Source: Acidovorax sp. Leaf78 (lineage in GTDB: Bacteria > Pseudomonadota > Gammaproteobacteria > Burkholderiales > Burkholderiaceae_C). From it: 64,000 nt of DNA. The position numbers were made by a program, and so were the translations under genes. Below, one piece after another: positions 8,922 to 16,934 of the stretch (its first letter is position 1; every line of letters begins with the position of its first letter). A model generated the notes under the pieces. That model made no database searches, had not been told where the DNA came from, and saw only the letters and a program-made list of their open reading frames with translations. The stretch covers positions 1 through 64,000 of the forward strand of contig NZ_LMLZ01000003.1 in the NCBI RefSeq assembly GCF_001422735.1. Reading direction: 5' to 3'.

Positions 8922-9040
8922 GGGAGAAGCGTGGCGGACGGCCGTGGGTTGTCGTGCAGCGCGCGGGGCTGCGGACCGTGAATCATAGAGGAGGGCCCGG
9001 CCGGGGCGGCACCGCACGGCAGAGCCCGCCCACGCCGTGG

Positions 9041-9859
9041 CTACGGCTGTGACGGGACCCCGAAAGCTTCGCCCTGCGGGAGCCCCCGGAAGGCGTTCGG
9101 CGTGCAGCCGAGCAGCGCGCGGAACGAAGCGATGTACGCGGCGGGGCTCTCGAACTGCATAGCGTGCGCGATGGCCTTGACCGGCCGGCCCGAGGCCAGC
9201 AGGTCCAGCGAGGCAATGATGCGTGCACGCTGGCGCCAGACGCGAAAGCTCACACCTGTCTCTGCCGTGAACCGCCGGGTGAACGTGCGGTCCGACACGG
9301 CAGCTTCGGCCGCGAGATCGTGCAGCGGAAGCTGCCACCGGTGGGACTGCAGCAACAGCGCAAGCGCGCGCCGCAGCCCTTCGCTGGCGGGCATCGGCAG
9401 GTGGGTGGGCAGGCAAGGGGTGTGCTGCAGCGTGTGCAGCAGCAAAGACACCATCAGCTGCCGCGTGGGGTGGTCGAAGCCGCTGTTGAAGAGCCCCAGC
9501 ACCAGTTGCTGAATCAGCGGCGACGCGACCACCGCGTGCACCTCGTCCCGGCGCTCAAACGATGCGCACTGCGCCACCAGCGCTGGCTGGCAGTACACGG
9601 TGCGCAGGTCGGTGGCAGACAGGACTTCAATCGCATGGGCATGGTGCGCAGGCACCCACAGCGCCCGCTGCGGCGGCACGGTCCAGCGCGCCTGCGGGGT
9701 TTCCACCAGCATCACACCCCGCGTAGCAAACACCAGCTGGCCGCTGCGGTGCTGGTGCACGGGCAACCGGGTGCCCGCCGCATGCGTTTTGGCCAGCGTG
9801 GCCCACAGCCCGGCGTCTTGGCGTTCTGGCGATGTTTGTTGGCGTTCTGGTGCTGACAT
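9041..9859 (-). CDS. AraC-family transcriptional regulator with N-terminal cupin
   Basis: 272 residues. Residues 20-100 form an AraC-type cupin (HQHRSGQLVFATRGVMLV, then WVPAHHAHAIEV). The C-terminal 100 residues contain two helix-turn-helix motifs (LHDLAAEAAVSDRTFTRRFTAETG and VKAIAHAMQFESPAAYIASFRALLGCTPNAFR), which give sequence-specific DNA binding. It is divergent from the PLP lyase gene with about 75 bases between starts, the usual arrangement for a local regulator, so control of that gene is likely. The effector is unknown. Confidence 0.88.
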   Translation of the reverse strand: MSAPERQQTSPERQDAGLWATLAKTHAAGTRLPVHQHRSGQLVFATRGVMLVETPQARWTVPPQRALWVPAHHAHAIEVLSATDLRTVYCQPALVAQCASFERRDEVHAVVASPLIQQLVLGLFNSGFDHPTRQLMVSLLLHTLQHTPCLPTHLPMPASEGLRRALALLLQSHRWQLPLHDLAAEAAVSDRTFTRRFTAETGVSFRVWRQRARIIASLDLLASGRPVKAIAHAMQFESPAAYIASFRALLGCTPNAFRGLPQGEAFGVPSQP

Positions 9860-9935
9860 GCACTTCTATTATGAAACCGCCTTCTCGCAATACCTCCGTA
9901 CCTCCGCGCACCTCGCCAACACACTCACGCAGCCT

Positions 9936-11090
9936 ATGCACACCACCACCTTCCTTGTCCATGCAGGCCGCGAGACGGCCCGCGCCGCCCAAGCCATCAA
10001 CCCGCCGCTGGTGCGGGCCTCGACCGTCGTGTTCGACACCCTGGCCGACTACAAACATGCGCACCACCAGACGGTGTTCGATTCGCCGCGCTACGGCCGC
10101 TCGGGCACCGCGACCACGTTCGAGCTGCAGCGCTGCATGGCCGCGTTGGCGGGTGCTGAAACCTGCCTGGCCACTGCCAGCGGGTTGGCGGCCATCGTGG
10201 CCGTGCTGAGCGCCCACGCCGGGCCGGGTCGCCACCTGCTGCTGAACCAGGGTGTGTACGGCCCCACGCGCATCTTCTGCGACCAGGAACTGGTGCCGCA
10301 GGGCACCGCGGTGGAGTACTTTCCGGAAGGGGCCGACATCACGCCCTACCTGCGGGACAACACGAGCCTGGTCTACATCGAGACCCCCGCGTCGCTGACC
10401 ATGGAGATGCTGGACGCGCGTGCCGTGTGCGCAGCGGCGCGCCAGCGGCACATTCCGGTGGCGGTGGACGCCACCTGGGGCACGCCGGTTTTCCTGGATG
10501 CCCACGCCCTGGGCGTGCACATCGCCATCCATTCGGCCACCAAATACATCAACGGGCACTCCGACCTCATGCTGGGGCTCATCACGGGGTCGCACGCAGA
10601 CCTGGCCAGCACGCGGCGCTTTTGCGATCGCAGCGGCGCGCATGCGGCGCCCGATGTGTGCTGGCTTGCGCTGCGCGGCCTGCGCACGCTGGCAGTGCGG
10701 CTCGAACGACACCAGCGGACCGCCCTGGCGATGTCCCAGTGGCTGCAACAGCAGCCGCAGGTGCGGCGCGTGCTGTTCCCCGCGCTCCCCTCCGACCCGG
10801 GCCACGCGCTCTGGCGCGCGCAGTTTTCAGGCGCTGCCGGGCCCTTCACCTTCGAGCTGGCGCCGTGCAGCGAGGTCGCATTCGGCGCGTTCATCGATGC
10901 GCTGGAACTCTTCAGCCTGGGCACGAGTTGGGGCGGTTACGAAAGCCTGGTGCTGCCCGCCGTGCCCTACCACCTGCGCACCCTCGCCACGCTGCCCGAC
11001 GCGGGCCGCCTGGTGCGCCTGCATGTGGGGCTGGAAGACGCCGCGGATCTGCGCGCGGACCTCGCACAAGCGCTCAGCGTTCTGGGTTGA
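9936..11090 (+). CDS. metC: PLP-dependent trans-sulfuration enzyme, cystathionine beta-lyase-like
   Basis: 384 residues of the Cys/Met metabolism PLP family (PF01053). The PLP lysine is K203 in HSATKYINGHSD, D178 in VAVDATWGTP binds the pyridine nitrogen, and Y53/R55 in PRYGRSG are phosphate and substrate ligands. It most resembles MetC-type cystathionine beta-lyases (cystathionine to homocysteine, pyruvate and ammonia), though a related C-S lyase is possible. An in-frame ATG at 9858 overlaps the divergent regulator start, so 9936 is preferred, giving MHTTTFLVHAGR. Its 3' end overlaps the convergent hydrolase gene by 17 bases. Confidence 0.83.
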   Translation: MHTTTFLVHAGRETARAAQAINPPLVRASTVVFDTLADYKHAHHQTVFDSPRYGRSGTATTFELQRCMAALAGAETCLATASGLAAIVAVLSAHAGPGRHLLLNQGVYGPTRIFCDQELVPQGTAVEYFPEGADITPYLRDNTSLVYIETPASLTMEMLDARAVCAAARQRHIPVAVDATWGTPVFLDAHALGVHIAIHSATKYINGHSDLMLGLITGSHADLASTRRFCDRSGAHAAPDVCWLALRGLRTLAVRLERHQRTALAMSQWLQQQPQVRRVLFPALPSDPGHALWRAQFSGAAGPFTFELAPCSEVAFGAFIDALELFSLGTSWGGYESLVLPAVPYHLRTLATLPDAGRLVRLHVGLEDAADLRADLAQALSVLG

Positions 11091-11988
11091 CCGCAGCCGA
11101 TGGGGCCACGAAGTCCACCACGGCCTGCAGCACCTCGGCGTGTTGCAGGATCTTGCGGTGCCCCAGCCCTTCGGTGGGCATCAGCGTGGCGCCCGCAATG
11201 CAGTCGCGGTAAGCCTCGCCGTCGGCAAAGCGGTTGATGCGGTCGCCCCGGTCGTGCACCACCAGCGTGGGCAGGGCGATGCGCGGGCCCACGGCGGGGG
11301 GCTCGAACTGGCCCATCAGAATGCCTTCGCGCGCCTCGATGCGCCGCTGCATCGCGGCGCGGGTGCGCTCCGACAGGCCGAACACCTGCGCGAACAGGCG
11401 CGTGTATTCATGCGGCGATGCGGGCGGCGCCAGCAGCACCAGCCGACCCGTGGCTAGGCCGCGGCTGGCCGCATGGGCGGCTGCGTTGGCCGCCAGCGAA
11501 TGCGCCACCACCGCGGTGGGCGCCGAGTCCTGCGCGTGCAGGCGGGCCGTGGCGTATTCGATGGCCCGGGCGAACTGCGCCAGGTTGCTCACGCGGCCCC
11601 GGCTGCCGCCGTGCGCGGGCAAGTCCACCAGCACCGGGCGCAGGCCCCGCGCGGTCAGTGCGTCGGCCAGCGGCAGCATCTGGCGCGCATGTCCGCCCCA
11701 GCCGTGCAGCAGCAGCACAGCGGGGCCGTGGGGCTGCGCCTGGGGCGTGTAGAGCGTGATCTCGGCATCTTCAAACGGCCAGCGCTCGGTGCGCCACGCA
11801 CCGGTGGGCAGGGCGTTGGTGCCGGGCCTGCGCAGGGGCAAGGGGGTTCCGAACAGGCGGTAGGCCGCGCGCACGGCCAGGGCGGGCCACAGGCGCTCGG
11901 CAGCGCCCAGGGCGGTGCGCAGCAGCCGCATGCCGGCATGTCCGCCGTAGAAGTGGGTGGTGGCCTGCAGGGCGTTGGAATGGCTCAT
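11074..11988 (-). CDS. Alpha/beta hydrolase
   Basis: 304 residues. AVLLLHGWGGHARQMLPLADAL is the oxyanion-hole region, VVAHSLAANAAAHAA the nucleophile elbow (the first Gly of GxSxG is replaced by Ala), VHDRGDRINRFADGEAY holds the likely acid and EGLGHRKIL the catalytic His. Substrate unknown. It lies downstream of a 37-aa peptide gene and a TetR gene on the same strand, and the operator-like site at 12308 may control the group. Its last 17 bases overlap the end of the opposing metC-like gene. Confidence 0.82.
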   Translation of the reverse strand: MSHSNALQATTHFYGGHAGMRLLRTALGAAERLWPALAVRAAYRLFGTPLPLRRPGTNALPTGAWRTERWPFEDAEITLYTPQAQPHGPAVLLLHGWGGHARQMLPLADALTARGLRPVLVDLPAHGGSRGRVSNLAQFARAIEYATARLHAQDSAPTAVVAHSLAANAAAHAASRGLATGRLVLLAPPASPHEYTRLFAQVFGLSERTRAAMQRRIEAREGILMGQFEPPAVGPRIALPTLVVHDRGDRINRFADGEAYRDCIAGATLMPTEGLGHRKILQHAEVLQAVVDFVAPSAAVNPER

Positions 11989-12180
11989 GGCGGTGCTCCG
12001 GAAAATCAACAACACAGGGGGGATGAGGTGGTTGGCGCGGCGCGGCCTGGGGCCGGGCGCGGGCGTTGAGGGCGGGCCACACAACGGGGCAAAGCGGTTC
12101 TGGCCATGCGCTGCGTTGCAGGCAGTGGGGTGGTATGACCAGCGCGCGGCAACGGCGCCAGAAGCGTGTGGGAGCCGCGC

Positions 12181-12294
12181 TCAGTAAAAAATCCAGTCGC
12201 GGTTGCTGCGCGGCAGCCGGGCGAGTGTGTCGCGCAGCGCCTGCACGGCGCGCGCAGCGGCGATGGCAACCGCCAGTATCAGAAAGATCAACAT
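12181..12294 (-). CDS. Small 37-aa single-span membrane peptide
   Basis: Starts MLIFLILAVAIAAARAVQAL, one predicted transmembrane helix, then a basic tail ending RSNRDWIFY. The ATG at 12294 is preceded by AAGGAA at good spacing. The gene sits directly downstream of the TetR gene with an operator-like palindrome between them (12308-12325). The combination of Shine-Dalgarno sequence, operator and membrane helix supports a real small protein. Function unknown. Confidence 0.65.
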   Translation of the reverse strand: MLIFLILAVAIAAARAVQALRDTLARLPRSNRDWIFY

Positions 12295-12307
12295 GGCATT
12301 TCCTTTC

Positions 12308-12325
12308 TTCGCACGGTTGTGCGAA
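12308..12325. promoter_or_regulatory. Operator candidate 2 for the adjacent TetR regulator
   Basis: TTCGCACGGTTGTGCGAA, with perfect 7-bp arms around a 4-bp centre. It shares the pattern TTnGCACnnTTGTGCnAA with the site upstream of the TetR gene (12990-13009), and lies 13 bases before the 37-aa peptide start. Confidence 0.7.
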
Positions 12326-12368
12326 ATTGGGGCAAAACAAAGCAAGAGATTCCATGGCGCAGCAGTTT

Positions 12369-12980
12369 TCAGGCAGCCGTCGGCTGGTAGCTCTTGAGGA
12401 GGCGCGCCCACGACGCCTCCACGCGTTGCACGGCCTGCGGATCACGCAGAAAGCGCACATCGTGCAAAAGACCCATGATCATCGAGTAGATCTCACCCAC
12501 CAGCTGGTCCGCGGGCGTGTCGGCCGGCAGGTGTCCGGCCTCGATGGACTGCAGCACCGTGCGCCGCAGGGCAGCGCGCCAGCGCGTGATCTCGCCATGC
12601 AGCTGATCGCGCAGCTCGCCGTCGCAGTCGTCCAGCTCGAAGGCACCGGCGGTGTAGATGCAGCCGGTGAAGGCTTCGACATCGCGTGTGCGGGCGATCC
12701 AGCGGCGCACGATCTCGTTCAGGCGCGGCAGGCCCTTGGGGTGCTGCATGGACGGCACGAACACATCGGCCAGAAAGCGGCGGCCGAACTCTTCGATCAC
12801 CGCCTTCTGCAAGGCCTCACGCGAGCCGGCGCGCGAGAACACGCCGCTCTTGGACAAGCCCACGCGGTCGGCCACGGCCTGCAGCGTGATCGATTCCAGC
12901 CCCTCGGCCGCAGCCAGATCCAGCGCAGCGCCGACGATGGCGGCACGGGTGAGCTCTGCTTTTTGGGTCTTGGCGTCCAT
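12369..12980 (-). CDS. TetR/AcrR-family transcriptional regulator
   Basis: 203 residues. The N-terminal helix-turn-helix is TRAAIVGAALDLAAAEGLESITLQAVADRVGLSKSG (split across residues 11-45), followed by FSRAGSREALQKAVIEEF, where FSRAGSRE replaces the usual YYHFxSKE. The C-terminal domain resembles TetR_C ligand-binding regions with DVEAFTGCIYTAGAFELDD. Two near-identical palindromes flank this gene, one at its own promoter and one before the downstream peptide, suggesting autorepression and control of the peptide and hydrolase genes. Ligand unknown. Confidence 0.88.
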   Translation of the reverse strand: MDAKTQKAELTRAAIVGAALDLAAAEGLESITLQAVADRVGLSKSGVFSRAGSREALQKAVIEEFGRRFLADVFVPSMQHPKGLPRLNEIVRRWIARTRDVEAFTGCIYTAGAFELDDCDGELRDQLHGEITRWRAALRRTVLQSIEAGHLPADTPADQLVGEIYSMIMGLLHDVRFLRDPQAVQRVEASWARLLKSYQPTAA

Positions 12981-12989
12981 GGATCAGAA

Positions 12990-13009
12990 TTTAGCACACT
13001 TGTGCTAAA
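12990..13009. promoter_or_regulatory. Operator candidate 1 upstream of the TetR gene
   Basis: TTTAGCACACTTGTGCTAAA, a perfect palindrome with 9-bp arms and a 2-bp centre, ten bases upstream of the TetR start codon. Its position fits autoregulation. Confidence 0.75.
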
Positions 13010-13446
13010 GATGGGATGACAGTCTGCGTGGCTGCAAAAGCCAGCCATTGCTCTCGCCAGTGCTTGCTGGGAGTCCTTGGAATTGTTAGTGCATGTAAGT
13101 CGTCTGCCAATGGCGGGCGGCTCTTGCAACCGAGCTCCAGATCACAGTCGCTGAACTGCCTCGGCGGTTGAAACGCGCCACATGATTGCTTTGCACAGGA
13201 TCACCGTGATGTCGTTGGCGCTTTGGTCTGCCTCCTGGTGCAGGCCTCGATGCCCGCGGCGACGATACGAACGGTTGCAATCGCGGCCTTCAGCCAAAAA
13301 ATCGCCGGTAGCTGCATGAAACAATCGCCCGCCATTTGAAACAAGCCGCTGCAGCGGTTGCAAATGCGTCACCAGGCCTGTGCGCCTGCGCCGCCAGAGC
13401 GGCGCGTTGCTCCATCGCAAATTCATCCAAAGAGGGAAACCATTCT
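13010..13446. other. Intergenic region, nothing recognised
   Basis: About 440 bases with only short, unconvincing frames. Promoters for the TetR gene (minus) and the M48 lipoprotein (plus) are expected. GC content appears somewhat lower than in flanking genes. Confidence 0.4.
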
Positions 13447-14277
13447 GTGAAACGACTGACTTACATCGCCATGGCGTGCGCGCTGTGCCTGACCGGCTGT
13501 GCAACCACCGACGGTGGCTCCGCCAGCGGACTGTCGTCCGTTTCTTCGGCGCTGGGCTCGACCAATTCCGGCGGTTCCGGCGCCAGCAAGTCAGAGAACA
13601 AGGTAGGGGCTGTGCTGGACGTGTTCAAAGCCGCCACTGTGTCGGACGACGAACTCAAGTCCGTGGCGCTGCAATACCGCGCCTATGGCGACCGCACGGA
13701 AAAACTCGCACCCCCCGGCAACAAGCATGCAAAGCGCCTGGCCCGCCTGACAGCCAAGCATGTCAATGAAGACGGCATGAAGCTCAACTTCAAGGTGTAC
13801 CTGAGCAACGAGGTGAACGCCAACGCCACGGCCGACGGCTCAATCCGGGTGTACGCGGGCCTGATGGACATGATGAACGACCAGGAGCTGCTGGGTGTCA
13901 TCGGTCATGAGATCGGCCACGTCAAGCACGCGCACACCATGAGCGCCATGCGCACCGCCTACATGGCATCGGCCGGCCGCAAGGCCATGGCCGCTTCGGG
14001 CGGCGCAGGGGCCAAGCTGGCTGACTCGGACCTGGGCGAGCTGGGCGAGAAGATGCTCAACAGCCAGTTCTCGCAAAGCCAGGAAACCGAGTCGGACGAC
14101 TACGGCCTGGCCTTCATGCAAAAGCACAAATACAACGTCAAGGCGATGGAAGGCGCTTTCCGCAAGATCGCTTCTTTGAGCGGCAAACAAGGCGGCATGG
14201 ACCAGATGCTGTCGTCGCACCCCGACCCAGGCGCCCGCGCCGACCGCATGCGTGACAAGGCAGCCGGCAAGAAGTGA
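13447..14277 (+). CDS. M48-family metalloprotease lipoprotein
   Basis: 276 residues. The start is taken as GTG at 13447 because it gives a signal peptide ending in the lipobox LTGC (Cys18) and is preceded by AGAGGGA. After a Ser/Gly-rich linker (about 20-55) comes the protease domain with zinc motif HEIGH (H154, E155, H158) and a likely third ligand in ETESDDYG (E215). This matches envelope proteases such as E. coli LoiP/YcaL, which degrade misfolded outer-membrane proteins. Probable location is the outer membrane, periplasmic face. It stands alone, and a family A repeat starts at the base after its stop codon. Confidence 0.88.
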   Translation: MKRLTYIAMACALCLTGCATTDGGSASGLSSVSSALGSTNSGGSGASKSENKVGAVLDVFKAATVSDDELKSVALQYRAYGDRTEKLAPPGNKHAKRLARLTAKHVNEDGMKLNFKVYLSNEVNANATADGSIRVYAGLMDMMNDQELLGVIGHEIGHVKHAHTMSAMRTAYMASAGRKAMAASGGAGAKLADSDLGELGEKMLNSQFSQSQETESDDYGLAFMQKHKYNVKAMEGAFRKIASLSGKQGGMDQMLSSHPDPGARADRMRDKAAGKK

Positions 14278-14278
14278 T

Positions 14279-14330
14279 GCTATTGAAAGCATAGCTGCTG
14301 GCGCTCCGCAGACAAGCGGCAGGGCCAGAA
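14279..14330 (+). repeat. Family A interspersed repeat at the M48 gene 3' end
   Basis: GCTATTGAAAGCATAGCTG followed by ctggcgctccgcagacaagcggcag. It starts one base after the TGA stop. In frame 1 it would read AIESIAAGAPQTSG, close to a segment found inside DadA (see 33057-33104). Confidence 0.75.
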
Positions 14331-14469
14331 ATCATCAAAAAATGGGCGTCGCATTGCGAGGCCCATTTTTTTGATGGGCAGCGTTCTGGGAGCCCATGGC
14401 CGTGGTGGATGTCCAACAGGTGACTGTCCGCGGTGGCGCCTGCACGGATGCGCTGCTACCTTGCAGGCG

Positions 14470-16662
14470 ATGGAGACAACAACACCCCCCGTCGGCCCAG
14501 GTACCTCGGCCGAGGGCGCACGACCGCCCTACATCCCCCAGATCCGCCTGTACCAGAACTGGCTGCGCGACGAGCGCGGCATCGCGTTCGACAGCTACGA
14601 CGCGCTGTGGCGCTGGTCCACCACGGAGCTCGACGCCTTTTGGCAAAGCGTGTGGGACTACTTTGATCTGCAGTCGCCCACGCCGCACACCGCCGTGCTG
14701 GCACACAACACCATGCCGGGCGCGCAGTGGTTCCCGGGCGCGCAGGTCAACTACGCGCGGCAGGCGCTGCGGCATGTAGATGCCGCGCACGCTGCCGGAC
14801 TGCCGGCCATCATCAGCCGCAACGAAAAAGGCCACCACCGCGAAATGAGCTGGCCCGAGCTGCGCCGCCAGGTCGCATCCCTGGCGCTGCATCTCAAGGC
14901 CCAGGGCATTGAACCCGGCGACCGCGTGGCCGCCTACCTGCCCAACGTGCCCGAGGCGATGGTCGCCTTTCTGGCCACGGTGAGCATCGGCGGCGTGTGG
15001 AGCATCTGCGCGCCCGACATGGGCACGCATGCGGTGCTCGACCGGTTCCGGCAGATCGAGCCCAAGGTGCTGATCGGCGTGGACGGCGTGAGCTACGGCG
15101 GCCGCGACCACGACCGCACGGCTGTGCTGGCAGAGCTGCGCGCCACGCTGCCCAGCGTGCAGCACGGCATCATGCTGGGCAACCTGGATACATCGGTGTC
15201 CATGGCTGGCTGGGAAAGCTGGACGAGCGCTACCGCCCGCAACGATGCTGACACCACTGCCTTCGAGCCCCTGTGGCTGCCCTTCGACCACCCGCTGTGG
15301 ATCGTCTACTCCAGCGGCACCACCGGCCTGCCCAAACCCATCGTGCACGGCCACGGCGGCACGGTGCTGGTGGCGCTGCAACTCAAGGTGCTGCACAACG
15401 ACATCGGCTGCAGCTACGAGCCCAACAGCTTCGGCGAGCGCTACCACTGGTACAGCTCCACCGGCTGGGTGATGTGGAATGCGCAGCTCTCGGGGCTGCT
15501 GTCGGGCACCACCTGCGTGATCTACGACGGCAACCCGGGCGGCAGCAAGGAGCACCCGGACTGGGGTGTGCTGTGGCGCTTTGCGGCCGATACCGGCGTG
15601 ACCTTTTTCGGCGCGGGTGCCGCGTTCTTTGCCAATTGCATGAAGGCAGGCATCACGCTTGCGGACTATGGCGACCTGACCCGCATCCGCGCTTTGGGCA
15701 CCACGGGCTCGCCGTTGTCGCCCGAGGTGCAGGAGTGGGGGACTGCGCAGTTCGAGGCGCTGGGCACATCCGGCATCTGGTGGAACAACATCTCTGGCGG
15801 TACCGATTTTTGCGGCGCCTTCATCGGCGGCCACCGCGAACTGCCCCAGGTGCCCGGCGAGATGCAGTGCCGCATGCTGGGCGCGGCGGTGGAGTCCTGG
15901 AACGCCGAGGGCCTGCCGGTCATGGACGAGGTGGGCGAGTTGGTGTGCGCGCAGCCGATCCCGTCGATGCCGCTGTACCTGTGGGGCGACGTGAGCACCG
16001 CCGGGCCGCCCCAAGGTACGAAGGCCCCCCTGGGGGGCAGCGACCCACACGCAGTGGGGAAGCGTGGGGGCGATCCGTTCGGGTCGAGGTATCTGTCGAG
16101 CTACTTCGACATGTACCCCGCAGGCCACGGCCGCAAGCCAGGTGGTGGCGACGGCCCCGCCAGCATGGGCGCGGTGTGGCGCCATGGCGACTGGCTCAAG
16201 ATCGGCGCCCACGGCGGCTGCGTCATCTACGGCCGCAGCGACGCCACCATCAACCGCCACGGCCTGCGCATGGGCACGAGTGAGATCTACAGCGCAGTCG
16301 AGTCCTTGCCCGAGGTGCTCGACAGCCTGGTGGTGGACCTGGAGTACCTGGGCCGCGAGAGCTACATGCCGCTGTTCGTGGTGCTGCGCGCTGGCAGCGT
16401 GCTGGACGATGCCCTGCGCAGCCGCATCAACGGTGCGGTGCGCACGGCGCTATCTCCCCGTTTTGTGCCAGACGACATCTTTGTGGTGGCCGAGGTGCCG
16501 CGCACCCTGAGCGGCAAGAAGCAGGAGTTGCCGATCAAGAAGCTGCTGCTGGGGCAGCCGATAGAGAAGGTGGTCAACAAGGATGCGATGGCGAACCCGG
16601 GGTGTCTGGAATGGTATGTGGCGTTTGCGGCGGAGCGGGCTGCGAAGCTACAAAATGCATAG
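14470..16662 (+). CDS. Acetoacetate-CoA ligase (acetoacetyl-CoA synthetase)
   Basis: 730 residues of the ANL superfamily, forming acetoacetyl-CoA from acetoacetate, ATP and CoA, part of ketone-body or PHB carbon use. The adenylation loop is YSSGTTGLPKPIVHGHGG; FHPE-like region EPNSFGERYHWYSSTGWVMWN, SGGTDFCGAF, YGRSDATINRHGLRMGTSE and the C-terminal catalytic Lys in LSGKKQELPIKK are present. Homologues are about 650 residues. The extra length is explained largely by two inserts, residues about 508-534 and 551-568, the first encoded by a genomic repeat (15991-16071). The stop TAG lies in a family A repeat. Start at the ATG giving METTTPPVGPG. Confidence 0.9.
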   Translation: METTTPPVGPGTSAEGARPPYIPQIRLYQNWLRDERGIAFDSYDALWRWSTTELDAFWQSVWDYFDLQSPTPHTAVLAHNTMPGAQWFPGAQVNYARQALRHVDAAHAAGLPAIISRNEKGHHREMSWPELRRQVASLALHLKAQGIEPGDRVAAYLPNVPEAMVAFLATVSIGGVWSICAPDMGTHAVLDRFRQIEPKVLIGVDGVSYGGRDHDRTAVLAELRATLPSVQHGIMLGNLDTSVSMAGWESWTSATARNDADTTAFEPLWLPFDHPLWIVYSSGTTGLPKPIVHGHGGTVLVALQLKVLHNDIGCSYEPNSFGERYHWYSSTGWVMWNAQLSGLLSGTTCVIYDGNPGGSKEHPDWGVLWRFAADTGVTFFGAGAAFFANCMKAGITLADYGDLTRIRALGTTGSPLSPEVQEWGTAQFEALGTSGIWWNNISGGTDFCGAFIGGHRELPQVPGEMQCRMLGAAVESWNAEGLPVMDEVGELVCAQPIPSMPLYLWGDVSTAGPPQGTKAPLGGSDPHAVGKRGGDPFGSRYLSSYFDMYPAGHGRKPGGGDGPASMGAVWRHGDWLKIGAHGGCVIYGRSDATINRHGLRMGTSEIYSAVESLPEVLDSLVVDLEYLGRESYMPLFVVLRAGSVLDDALRSRINGAVRTALSPRFVPDDIFVVAEVPRTLSGKKQELPIKKLLLGQPIEKVVNKDAMANPGCLEWYVAFAAERAAKLQNA
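15991..16071 (+). repeat. Family C repeat embedded in frame in acetoacetate-CoA ligase
   Basis: Contains ccgggccgccccaagg, then a CCCCCC/GGGGGG pair, cagcgaccca, cacgcagtgg and gaagcgtgggggc. This arrangement is that of an interspersed intergenic repeat I recognise from Comamonadaceae genomes. It interrupts the otherwise conserved stretch between LWGD and DPFGSRY of the enzyme without breaking the frame. Confidence 0.6.
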
Positions 16663-16700
16663 CTGCTAGGGCAGATGGAGTAAGCGGTAGCGGCCGTTTG
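16647..16700 (+). repeat. Family A interspersed repeat overlapping the ligase stop codon
   Basis: GCTACAAAATGCATAGCTGC followed by tagggcagatggagtaagcggtagcgg. The TAG of gcatagctgc is the stop codon of the upstream gene, so the last five codons come from the repeat. Confidence 0.7.
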
Positions 16701-16769
16701 GACTTGGTTTTACGCGAGTGCGCGAAGACCTTGTCGACCCCAGATCTACCAAGCATTAGCGGCGCCCGG

Positions 16770-16882
16770 TTTTAGCTCCCTCTCCCCTCGTGGGAGAGGG
16801 TTGGGGAGAGGGGGCTTGTGCGAGGCGCCGTGCCTTATCACCCCTCTCCCCCGCCCTCTCCCGCAAGGGGAGAGGGAGTTTC
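16770..16882. repeat. CCCTCTCCC-type palindromic repeats (two units)
   Basis: Two units with CCCTCTCCC paired with GGGAGAGGG, each able to form a strong hairpin, facing one another around a short spacer. This sequence type is scattered in many proteobacterial genomes. It fills the gap between the ligase and the convergent Bug gene and could act as a bidirectional 3' barrier. Confidence 0.75.
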
Positions 16883-16934
16883 GGGGCGTTATCGGCGATG
16901 TGGTCAGGGCGACAGGCCCCCAGTCATCCACGCC

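Noticed and set aside
13142-13504. 120-codon frame upstream of the M48 gene
   Set aside because: No Shine-Dalgarno sequence, Arg-rich random-like composition, and it overlaps the M48 start on the other strand.
16770-16882. Possible CRISPR-like repeats
   Set aside because: Only two inverted units with no regular spacers; it is the dispersed CCCTCTCCC element.
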